64,000 nt of DNA from Psococerastis gibbosa (Eukaryota > Arthropoda > Insecta > Psocodea > Psocidae), in the NCBI GenBank assembly GCA_963971405.1, contig OZ020485.1, forward strand, positions 18,042,001-18,106,000, read 5' to 3'. The translations under genes and the position numbers were made by a program. The notes beneath the pieces were generated by a model that was given only the letters and a program-made list of their open reading frames with translations, did not search any database and had not been told where the DNA came from. Position 1 is the stretch's first letter, and each line of letters opens with the position of its first letter. Positions 1 through 10,600 of the stretch are shown here, piece after piece.

Positions 1-373
1 TATTTCAAATAATTGCAGTTTTACCTATTTCTGGCGCTTTACTGTCAAATTAAGTGTTGAGCTTCTGACTAAAGTGCATTTCATTACAAAAGTTGGAGGT
101 TTTTCTTCCCTGTGGGGGCACGTAAAAATGTTCTAAAAGGTATGTTTTTAATTCGTTCATGCACAAATTTTAGACCTAATGTAATTGTAATTTTTGGTTT
201 AGTCAATAGTGTAAGCATGTCTACGCGTATACTATACCCTCATATCGATTTTTACTATACCACTGCGGTTTAAAACATACATTACGAACCCTCTGCAAAG
301 ACATTTCCAGGCCAGTCACGTGACCCCCTCCGGTTTGACCTTAGGAGGGAGAAACTCTTTTAGTGTAAACATT
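1..373. other. No gene seen
   Basis: This AT-rich left edge shows no coding or RNA feature. It is the flank of the SINE-type insertion that follows. Confidence 0.5.
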
Positions 374-856
374 AATTATCTGATGAAAGTACACATTATA
401 TTGCAGTATTATTATGGAGTATATAACTCTGACTTTTTAAATTAACTTTCGTTGAAGAGGCAACCACCACGTTATAACTTTATAACTTTATCTATCCTCT
501 AATTTCAGTTATAACGTGGTGGTTGCCTCTTCAACCAAAGTTAATTTAAAAAGTCAGTGTTATATACTCCATATAATACTGCAATATAATGTGTAAAAAC
601 ATTGCCTTTATAGCATTAAAGTAAGCTCACAGACTTGTTCGGTTAGATAGTTGTGTAGCTGTGCTAATAACCTGTCTAACATCACGAATCACGTCAATAC
701 GAGCATATACATAAGTAGAGGATATTCATCATCTGTGCTTGTGCGGGCTGCTGGTCGAGCGGTTGAGACGACGCCCCGGTTAGGTGTAGATTGTGGGTTC
801 GAAATCCCGCCAAGTCCAGTTTTTATCTATCCTCTAATTTCAATTATCTGATGAAA
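374..856. repeat. tRNA-derived SINE composite with a palindrome, flanked by 15-bp direct repeats
   Basis: The direct repeat AATTATCTGATGAAA occurs at 374-388 and 842-856, which looks like the target-site duplication of a LINE-mobilised insertion. Inside, 391-594 is a long palindrome whose arms begin ACACATTATATTGCAG. The segment at 738-819 is tRNA-like, with an A-box-like TGGTCGAGCGG and a B-box-like GGTTCGAAATCC. The sequence following the tRNA-like unit (TCTATCCTCTAATTTC) is repeated in the palindrome loop. Related units lie at 35.2-35.4 kb and 58.6 kb. Confidence 0.65.
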
Positions 857-892
857 TATTGATCGTAGCGCAAAAATATCAGAAGGAGCTGA

Positions 893-1345
893 AGAAATGT
901 TTCTGAGCTTTTTGATACATACATATTGCAAATGTGTACCTCTTTCTAACACTGATTGGTCTCAAGATTTTTTTTATTTGTACAAAAAACTATTGGTGTG
1001 ACAGTCTCGAGGAAGGAGTTAAAGAACTGTGGCCAATTGGTGTTAGGAAAGGCCATATGTCATGTATCGAAATGTACAGGAACTTTTCTGCTAATTTACT
1101 GCAATACAAAAGCCCCGAAATATCAGTTTTGTGAACCTACATGGCAAATGTCATCAAATCCCACCGAGTAGTTTGTCCACAAATCGATGAACAGACAGAG
1201 TGACAGACAGACATTTCGTAAAAACTACTTTTTTTCGTGGTACCTCAAAACGTGTAATTCCGTTGAAATCTCCAAATCGACGATTTTGACCATCACAAAG
1301 CTTTCTTTATACTAACTTAAAAATTGGAAAGCAATAAGTAATGCA
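893..1345 (+). repeat. Dispersed repeat of the 'gacagacagaca' type
   Basis: This copy contains GACAGACAGACATTTCGTAA followed by a stretch ending in ATCACAAAGCTTTC and TTGGAAAGCA. The same block recurs near 6.4-7.2, 29.4, 49.0-50.4 and 51.2 kb. No protein is assigned. Short ORFs through it are by-products of the repeat. Confidence 0.6.
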
Positions 1346-1874
1346 ATGGATGATTGGCATTATTTCTGAATGAATTTCTTGCCATTGGCAAACTGGTTCA
1401 GTCCTCGATGTCAATCCGCACGAGCTACAAGCGCCAATGGGGAAGCTCAGACATGCTTGTCATTGGAACAGGCGTCAGCTCCACTTCGCCAAGACTAGGG
1501 ATGCGTTTGTCCATAATAACTGTACTGCTGGGCTTGTTGATGACCACTGTTCCCGAATAGAGCAGTGGTGATGATAAATGATCCTGCATAGGTAGTGCTA
1601 CGGATTTTTTTCTTTGGGTAAATCACCCATCAGAGTAGCTGTTGCACTTCATGGCGGAAAATTGCCTTCAAGCGGCAAATAAGCGAAGTGATTTCCGCAA
1701 GTTAGGAGCAGCTAGATATACTAGTTCGATCTAATAACATTGACATACAGGTAGATATGAGAAAAAGATTTCTCGAAACTCTAGTGTGGAGTATATTCTC
1801 GTACCGAACTGCAACATGTAGCATTTATGAACAGAACACAATTTTTCATTTATTATTATTTTTATTTTTTATGA

Positions 1875-2245
1875 AAGATTATTCGGATACAAACGCTAGA
1901 AGCCTTTGAGATGTGGAGCTATAGAAGGATCTTGAAAATATCCGCGAGAGACTATGTTACCAACGAAGACGTGTTCCTTAGAATAAGCGAAAAGAGATCT
2001 GTCCGCCTATTCAATAAGAAGAGGGAAATGGATGGGTTATGTGTTCTGATACATGTATGACTGCTCAAGAAGGGTAGGGGACTAAAGGTACCATTTCAAG
2101 AAGACAACGGAGGAAGGAGTACCTAGATGATGTTATGAAGGACCTAGGATGCAACACTTACCTTTTACTAAAAAAGGGTCTCCCGAGATAGCCAGCAGTG
2201 GAGAAAGAGACTGAAACATTCGCTGCAAACCAATTGAGAAATTGA
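1875..2245 (+). mobile_element. LINE 3'-terminal coding fragment
   Basis: One frame reads LEAFEMWSYRRILKI, then RDYVTNEDVFLRI. A following segment reads RRKEYLDDVMKDLGC. These are typical of the end of the reverse-transcriptase ORF in RTE-like and related non-LTR elements. The fragment is short, shifts frame and contains stops. A close relative is at 28.9 kb. Confidence 0.6.
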
Positions 2246-2297
2246 AACTCCCGAAGAAGATTAAGTTTTATAGTTAAATGTAAGAAAAATATATGAA

Positions 2298-2330
2298 ATG
2301 CGCCAAACTTTGCATTTCAGCGCATGCGTA
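2298..2330 (+). promoter_or_regulatory. E2F-like plus NRF1-like composite site upstream of the FAM120-like copy at 2.6 kb
   Basis: GCGCCAAA (2300-2307, an E2F-type site) and GCGCATGCG (2320-2328, an NRF1-type palindrome) are 12 bp apart. They lie about 270 bp upstream of the ATG. The same pair precedes four other copies. Confidence 0.55.
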
Positions 2331-2600
2331 TTATACTTACCTGTTAACACTTGTCCTGTTCGAGTCTGATTTTAGTTTCAATAAAACAACGGCTATCTGT
2401 ATAAGTCGTTCAGTACTTTATGCCAATGATGTAGTGCATAAAATCCCTTAAACTATTTGAGAAATTGCTGGCATCTTATTGACCTTTAAGTGTTAATCGA
2501 TAACCCTTTGCATCTTTGCAGGTGCCAGTACCCCAGTTTGTAAGCCCACGTCTATTCTGTAGACATTTCCAATTGTATTTACAATACAGCCTAAGATGTT

Positions 2601-4470
2601 ATGGAGTTCCCCGGACTTGATGCATACATTGAGACGACATGTCCTGAAGTACTGCTTGATGTTAACTTACTTGAATGTGCTGCTTTGTATAGGGCGAAGA
2701 ATGATGGCAAAGAACCAGTTCTTTTAATTGATGGCAACTCGTGCTCCGATTGGCTATACGGCTCGTATAAACTCCCTGGCGCCAGTTTAGGACTTTACGA
2801 AAAATTTAAAAAACGCTGAAACAAAATCATTGATGCCTTACAGGAAAATTCAATTCGAGCTGTATTCTTATTCCACGGTTTTCCGACATCTACATCTACA
2901 TTTTTTCTGTGACTTAAAAGAAATTTGTATGAAAGTAACGAAACTTCGTCACGAACCTAGAAAAATTGGGTTAGAAAATTGGAATCCAAGAGCGGCTATG
3001 CCAAAATTTCTGAAAACTGACTTGGAAACCACAGAATTTTCTAAGTACATTTTACGCGTAAGAGGCTGTGAGGTTATACAATCGGCCCATACATTAATTT
3101 ATGAACTCAATGATTTTACTGCAAATAATGGATGTTTCGGCCTTCTAGCGCTAGCTACTAATTTTATTGCCTTTGGTATTGACGTGCCTTTGTTTTCGGT
3201 GAAACACTTAAACCTCGAGACTTTGGACACAAAGAAATACTGTCGTAGAACTCTAGCGGGGCACTTGGGCATCAGCGAATCACGTTTCCCACTGCTGGCG
3301 ACACTCTGCGGCAGCGATTTTCTCAACACGAGTGACCTTTACACGTTTTATGTGTCTCTTTTTCGCGAGTACAACGCCAATCTGGATTTCGATTTTTGGA
3401 GAATTCCCCCCTCGACTGAATTGCCGCCTATTTCAAAAGTTGCCGAATGGATTAGGGAGAACTGTGAAAGGTCCCATCTAATTTACTAGATCAAATTTGT
3501 GCACTCCCCGGACTCCAGCTCTCTAAGAATGGAATAGTATGGAGCCTTAAATATTGTTTGGCGCCAACTGAGATCTTACAACCCAGGACTGAAAATCGTA
3601 GGTGGTCGCAAGTACTTCACTGGCCATAGAGAAATACAGACATCATGGCTCGGACAATTCCGTGTATGCCGTTTTTCATACATACGATGAAAACCTTCCT
3701 CAGATTCAGTTATTGGGACTATTTTTGCTCCCCGGAGCCATTTTGTGTCGACTTCCTGGCACCTCTCCGTAAAAGGATGTATGGCATTCTTCTCAAGGAC
3801 TGTCCTTATGAATCATGTTCAGTGGAGGAATTTATACAAAACCTTGAAACAGTCAAACCTCATACAAAACAAGTCGAATTGGAATGTCCGGATGATCATC
3901 CAGGGCTGTTGAGACTATGGGGTGACATTTCTGACGATGAAAAATTGAAATTGTTGTGTTGGGCTGTCAGTGATAACCTAAATCCCAAAATGTTGCTGAC
4001 GATTCCTGAGGAATTGCGCATTAGTTTCTTGTCACTGTTTTATATTGTAGAAAACGCGGTTAAGTATCCGGGTCAAATAACACGGCCAGGCTTGGAAGCT
4101 ATTGTTGTAAGGAACCGCTAACTCAGAGACAAATGTACGTTGCCCACCTTTTTACGCAAACTTGGCTCCAAGTGTTGGCGGTTCATGACGCATGTGGAAG
4201 TCCATTTCTGAATGAAAAAAGAGGGTCAATAACGTATTTTTTGATGGCAAAATGTTCCAAATCATATCCAAATGTTTGGCAAGGGGTTTTCTTGTAGCGC
4301 CAATTTTGTGCTCTGGTCAGAGGTTGTATGCTCACATTACTAAACTTTTATGGCCTTGTAATGCAAATGAGGCAGGTGGGTCTATGCTTACAGCTAGTGA
4401 TGAACTTGAGGCGGATAAGTAGAGGTCTGGTGGCTCAAATAAGTCAGTTAGATCTGGCCTCAGTGACGCA
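2601..4470 (+). pseudogene. FAM120-like pseudogene, MEFPGLDAYI type
   Basis: Three blocks match the intact FAM120-like genes of this window in order. Residues of the N-terminal PIN/XPG part are at 2601-2819, the central part including KYILRVRGCE is at about 2880-3489, and the C-terminal domain (CPDDHPGLLRLWGD, LFTQTW, HDACGSPFLNE) is at about 3645-4290. The family-typical ERWNK is KRxNK here because TGG has become TGA at 2817-2819. There are further frame changes around 2890, 3490-3645 and 4120, where a segment is deleted. A remnant of the C-terminal tail, WPCNANEAGG, is readable near 4350. The promoter module and 5' leader are preserved. It is a host gene copy that decayed after duplication. 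Confidence 0.85.
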
Positions 4471-4479
4471 AGCAAAAAA

Positions 4480-5370
4480 ATCTAGTTTATATTTTGTTTA
4501 TTTTATTTTTTTAAAGCTACAGTTTGCTCAATTATTTTGGAATTTTTTAAGCATTTATTATTATCCTATTAACTCATATATTTGAGAAGGTTTACGTAAT
4601 GAAATTTCCTTTTATCTGAGTTTTAATTTTCCGTCAGACGTACAATAGAAGGTCAAGGACCATACCCTACTGCTTATGTGACACCAATACTTTAAAAATT
4701 ATTAATAATCTTACACATTTTTTACACTGATTAATGCTGCATACGTTAAGTTGGCTATTCCAATGTTTTACTGGATTGGTCAAATTTCACTCTTCCTTTT
4801 ACAATGTACTTACTTTACTTTTACTTTACATTATTCAATGCCAGCTGTTAGCATCTCTGCCATTCGCCGATGAGCCTCCTCTCCTCCCTTCTACAATGCT
4901 TATGCGTTTTATCTTTGTGTGTTTCCCTTACTTTAAAGTGTATGTAAGATACCGTCGTCTCACCTAAGCTTAATTTTTAAAATTGATTTTAGTATTTTCA
5001 TATTAGTCTATTCTATCAGCCTATTATATATTGTGGCAAGGGAAAATTATCATACGTACAATATATTCTGTGGGCTCTATTAGCTTCCTATTCTGAGAGT
5101 AGCTTATTTAAAAAATGCAAGATTTCATGCCAATATCTACATTCTATGAAATTTTAGTCGTCCATGTTTACCAATAATTAAACATTTTAAACACGTGTGT
5201 CCTTTTTTATTAGGAACAGTTGTCTTTGGCATATTGTCCAGGTAATAGAGAGCTGAACTATTAAAAGGAAACAATTTGCGTCCACTTAATCCTAATGGAT
5301 GCCACAACTTCAATGTATTACTGCTGATAGGTAAAATAAATAAATATTGACTTTTTGCTCTATTACTAGC
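4480..5370. other. AT-rich, no gene seen
   Basis: Only short ORFs without recognisable motifs occur here. The region separates the first FAM120-like pseudogene from a LINE fragment. Confidence 0.4.
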
Positions 5371-5374
5371 CAAC

Positions 5375-6415
5375 CTAGAGGACGAAAATCACCTAGTCAA
5401 AAGAGTAATAAACCGGGAGATGCAAGGAATAAAACCACCAGGTTACACTGACAAGAAAGATAGCCCGAGATGTGAGGAGTTTGGGGTTCTCAACCGAGGA
5501 CGCACAGAACAAGACTGTGTGGAAACGCTACTGTCGTACCGCCGACCCTCATAAGGATAAAGAGCGATAGAAGCTAAAAGCAAGCAACGCATAAGATGGC
5601 TGGAATACGTCGTAAGACTGTCAGACGACCGCATACCGAAAACAATGTACAAAGAAAGCATGACAGGAAGACGACTGGCGGGACGTCCTCGAAAACGCTG
5701 GAAGGATGATTTGGAAACTGACCTTGTTGGGAGTTGGGAGTCCGCAGATTGTGGAGCGTTGTACAAAAACCGAGATGACTGGAGGCGTGTTGTCGAGCAG
5801 GCCATAGCTCATCAAGGGCTATAGAGCCAAATGAAAATATTTGAGATAATATTTTTGTCCTTGAATTTATTTTATTTATTTTTTATGAGTTGACGATTTT
5901 TTTTTTAATTTGATGATTGTGTGAGGTGGCTATTGAGTTCCTGGTGAAAGCTGCAATGGATAATGATCTGAACTTTCGTGGAGGAAGTCACGTGTCGCAT
6001 TCCTCCACCTATTCACCTCTGTCTAATTAGAAATAATTATTCATGTGAGAGGCTGAAACCATGTGGTCCGCAATCCACTGTAATCAGGAGGTGCTCATTT
6101 ATATCATTGCAAGTTCAAACACGAAGACTTGGCGCTATGTAAGTTCCTTAGTTGAACCCATGCCCAAGCAAAAATCGTGCGAACGAGTTCCTTGACAACC
6201 TGAACGGGGTACTAACAGGGTAGATAAAGAAGAAGGTGGTATGTAACACTCGGTATACCATATTAACAAAATAATTTAAGTAGATCTGTCTATACGTACT
6301 AGTACTATGGGAAAAGGTTGTTGGTTCAAGGCCTTCCTAGTTGAGTGTAAAAGTGGACTTCATAGCCCTATCTCCGCTAGGTTGGCTTAGTTATAGAAAC
6401 AACAAAAACGTCCTT
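5375..6415 (+). mobile_element. LINE 3' end: RT-ORF C-terminus plus 3' tail
   Basis: About 5375-5825 translates to the classic C-terminal stretch of a non-LTR ORF2: RWLEYVVRLSDDRIPK, GRRLAGRPRKRWKDDLE and WRRVVEQAIAHQGL. One stop interrupts the stretch near 5550. The downstream tail to about 6415 ends in CTCCGCTAGGTTGGCTTAG and an AACAACAAAAAC end. Copies of that tail occur at 13.2, 35.75 and (inverted) 58.5 kb, so they probably mark the same LINE family. Confidence 0.7.
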
Positions 6416-6419
6416 ATAA

Positions 6420-7170
6420 AGCAGAGAACCGGTCCGAGTTTACTCGAACATGCTTTCCAATTTGTGTATTAATAGATAGAGAAAATGAGTAATTTCATGG
6501 TAAATAATCTTCCTATGGTTAAATTTCGGATATCCCGGGGGAGGTGAGGTAAATTCTACATAGGTCAGACCAACACATTACCACACAGCAATCAATAATG
6601 GCAGGGCACGCAATGCATTTGAGCGTGAATTTTCTATCATTAAAAAAAAAAAAAAGGTATTTTTTAGTCATTTTTCAATAAATTTTAGTTATTTTTACTT
6701 TTTTACCCCCAGAAGCAAACCATCAAGCGGCAAGTGGCCCCCCGAATTTTATTAACATTAATAACAACTACAATATATGTGAATTTAAAAGTAATCGTTG
6801 AAAACGTTTTTGAGAAATACTTTTTTTAAACGTTTTTTTTTAGTTTTTTGAAAATAACCCCCCCCCCCCCCAAATTGAGTTAAATAATAAAATATATAAT
6901 AATAAATAATAAATAAATAAAAATGGTCTCGAGGTATGATTTTTGTAAACCTACATGCCAAATTTCATCAAAATCAACCGAGTAGTTTGCCCGGAAATCG
7001 ATGAACAGACAGACAGACAGAGCGACAGACAGACATTTCGTAAAAACCACTTTTTTTGGGTTCCTGGGACCTCAAAACGTGTAAATCCGTTGAAATCTCG
7101 GAATCGAAAATTTGGACCATCACAAAGCTTTCCTTATACTACGTATAAATTGGAAAGCAAAAACTCTAGT
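6420..7170 (+). repeat. Dispersed 'gacagacagaca' repeat, longer copy
   Basis: The copy begins near GGTCCGAGTTTACTCG and ends TATAAATTGGAAAGCAAAAA. TGCTTTCCAATTT near the left end is inverted relative to AAATTGGAAAGCA at the right end, so the repeat may have terminal inverted repeats. It contains a C16 run near 6858. The 49.5-50.4 kb copy has the same architecture. Confidence 0.6.
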
Positions 7171-7359
7171 TATTAATAGTGCGGCCATTTTCATGTATAG
7201 CATCGAAAACGATAGGAGGCAAAATTAGCTCCTATGAGGCTATATTTTGTATGTTCCAAATCTAAAGGAAATATTCTGTGGTAAATTAATGAAGCTGTGC
7301 ATTTCCCTACTCCCTGATGTAACTCCATGTTGTACCCTTGGCGGCTATAGTTAATATAT

Positions 7360-7395
7360 AAATGCGCCAAAAGCTTAATTTTAGCGCATGCGTTT
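7360..7395 (+). promoter_or_regulatory. E2F-like plus NRF1-like composite site of the long FAM120-like gene
   Basis: GCGCCAAA (7364-7371) and GCGCATGCG (7384-7392) are 12 bp apart and about 270 bp before the ATG. Downstream, the sequence ACCTGTTGTTACCTGTCC and the block around TTTGACCTTTTAGTGTTTA are shared with other copies. The latter may be the acceptor of a 5'-UTR intron. Confidence 0.6.
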
Positions 7396-7663
7396 TATAC
7401 TAACCTGTTGTTACCTGTCCGGCTCTTGTCTGTTTTGAATCATGGAAACAACGGCTACGTGTATAAATAAAAGCCTTTTTAGTGTTTTAATTCAGTGACG
7501 TGGTGAATAAAACCCTATAAACTTTTGTGAAAAAATGTTGGCCCTGTTTGACCTTTTAGTGTTTATAGACTGTCTATTTCATCTTTGTAACTAAAGGGCC
7601 CTATGGTAGGATCATTCCTTGGCTCTCCAAGAATTGTTACGATAGATCAGTATATACGGAATC

Positions 7664-10600
7664 ATGGCCTTCCGCGGATTTGAGGCGTGCATTAACGCTA
7701 CATGTCCTGACGTTAAAATTGACGTTAATTTACGAGAATGTGCTGATTTGTATAGATCAGAGAATGAAGGCAAAGAACCGGTTCTTTTAATTCATGGCAA
7801 CTCGTGTTCCGATGGGCTATACGACGCGATTAAGTTGCCTGGTGCTAGTTTAGGACTTTACGAGGAATTTAAAGAACGCTGGAACAAACTCATTGATGTC
7901 TTACAGGAAAATTCAATTCGAGTTGTATTCTTATTTGACGGTTTTGAGTATTTTCTGTGGCTTTTCAGAAACTTTATAAAGACAAGGAGGCTTCACGCGG
8001 ACGTAATTAAACTGGGGACAGTAAATTGGATTGCAAATGAAGTCGCTGAAAAATTACTGAAATCTGACATGGAAACGACTGAATTGTTGAAGTACATTTT
8101 GCGTGTAAGAGGTTGTGAGGTTTTGCAATGTGTCCATACATTCGTTTATGAAATTAGGGATTTTACAGCAAGGAACGGCTGTTTTGGTGTTCTAGCGCAA
8201 GCTGCTAATTTGATTGCCTTTGATATTGACGTGAATTTGTTTTCTGTAGATCATTTGAACATTGAGACATTGGACACGAAGAAATACTGTCGTAAACAAC
8301 TAGCAAGACAGTTGGGTATTCGTGAAACGCATTTATCACTGCTGGCGGCACTTTGCTTCGATGATTTTATACCATCTGATTGCCTTTACAAGTTTCATAG
8401 GTCTCTTTTTCCTGAGTTTAACTCCAATCGTGACATTCGTTTGTGGACAATACCGCCCTCGACTTCAATGCCACCTATTGCTAAGGTGGCCGAATGGATT
8501 AAGGAAAACCGTGAAAGATCTGACCCATTGGAGTTGTCAGTTCAAATTTCCGCACTCCCCGGACTTGCGGGTTTCGGCCCAGTAGCAGATAAAATCCTTA
8601 GAGTTTATTCAGGGTCACACAAAGTCTTTGAACCCAGCGGAGAGTGTACATGGTCCCAAATACTTAGAATTGCCATGGAAAGATATCGACATGACGGCTT
8701 GCACAGTTTGGTTTTTAGCGTTATAAAATTGTTGAAAACCTACCACGGGTTCAATTATTGGCACTATATTTGCGTTACGGTGCCATTGAGTGTTGACTTC
8801 CTGGCACCACTTCGTAAAAAGATGTATGGCATTCTACTTCAGGACTCGCCTTACGAATCATGTACAGTGGAAGAATGTGTAAAAAAACTCGAACTAAATG
8901 TGCCTCTTAAAGAAAAAGTTGAATGTGTATATCCAGATGATCATCCGGGACTGCTGAAGTTATGGGGCGATAGCCCTGACGAAGTGAAGATGAGAATGTT
9001 GTGTTGGGCCGTCAGTGACAACTTACATCTCGAAGATTTGCTGACAATACCTGAGGAATTCCGCATTGGTTTCTTGTCGCTTTTTTATATTGCAGAAAAC
9101 GCCGCTTATTATCCGGATGAAATAACACGTGCAAATTTAGAAGCTATTATAGTGGTCCTGATACGTTTGACCCGAAGTTCTCCTGCAGGGTTTAAAAGCG
9201 CGCCATGTAAAGAATCGCCATCGAATAAGGAAATATACATTGCCCACCTTTTTACACAGACTTGGTTTCATGTGTTGGCAGTGCATGACGCATGCGGAAG
9301 TCCATTTCTGAATGAAAACAAGACGGTGAGCAACGTATTTTTTGATGGAAAGCTGTTTCAAATGATTTGTAAACTTATGGCAAAGGGAGTTCTTTCGTCG
9401 GCAGTTTTGAACTTGGTCGAGAACTCATATGTACGTATGACTAACCTTTTATGGCCTAGCACTACAACTAGCACTAGGCCTACTGATGCAAATAAGACAC
9501 CAGAAAAGAAAAAGAAAGGAAAAACTGCCAAGGAGGCTTGTGAACCTAGTAATGCAAATGAGGCATGTGGACCTAGCACTGAGCCTAGTGGTGCTCATGA
9601 GCTGGCTAGACCTTGCCTGATTCCTAGTTCAAGTGAGACAGCTAGGCCATTGTCTAATGAAATTGAGACAGGTGGGCCTAGCCTTGCGCCTAGCGATGCT
9701 AATACGGCTAAGAAAAAGAAGAAAAAGAAAGGAAAAACTGCCAATGAGGCCCATGAGCCTAGTGGTGCTCATGAGCTGGCTAGACCTTGCCTGATTCCTA
9801 GTTCAAGTGATACAGCTAGGCCATTGTCTAATGAAATTGAGACAGGTGGGCCTAGCCTTGCGCCTAGCGATGCAAATACGGCTAGAAAAAAGAAGAAGAA
9901 GAAAGGGAAAGCTGCCATTGAGGTTCATGTGCCTAGTAATGCAATTGAGGCTTGTGGGTATAGCACTGGGCCTAGTGATGCTCATGAGCCAGTTAGACCT
10001 TGCCTGATTCCTAGTTCAAGTGAGACAGCTGGGACATTTTCTTATGAAAATGAGACAGGTGGGCCTAGTCTTGCGCCTAGCGATGCAAATACGGCTGGAA
10101 AAAAGAAGAAAAAGAAAGGAAAAACTGCCAATGAGGCCCATGAGCCTAGTAATGCAAATGTGGCACGTGGACCTAGCACTGAGCCTAGTGGTGCTCATGA
10201 GCTGGCTAGACCTTGCCTGATTCCTAGTTCAAGTGAGACAGCTAGGCCATTGTCTAATGAAATTGAGACAGGTGGGCCTAGCCTTGCGCCTAGCGATGCA
10301 AATACGGCTAGAAAAAAGAAGAAGAAGAAAGGGAAAGCTGCCATTGAGGTTCATGTGCCTAGTAATGCAATTGAGGCTTGTGGGTATAGCACTGGGCCTA
10401 GTGATGCTCATGAGCCAGTTAGACCTTGCCTGATTCCTAGTTCAAGTGAGACAGCTGGGACATTTTCTTATGAAAATGAGACAGGTGGGCCTAGTCTTGC
10501 GCCTAGCGATGCAAATACGGCTGGAAAAAAGAAGAAAAAGAAAGGAAAAACTGCCAATGAGGCCCATGAGCCTAGTAATGCAAATGTGGCACGTGGACCT

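Noticed and set aside
738-819. Possible functional tRNA gene
   Set aside because: A- and B-box-like motifs are present, but no convincing acceptor and anticodon stems form, and the unit recurs within longer repeats.
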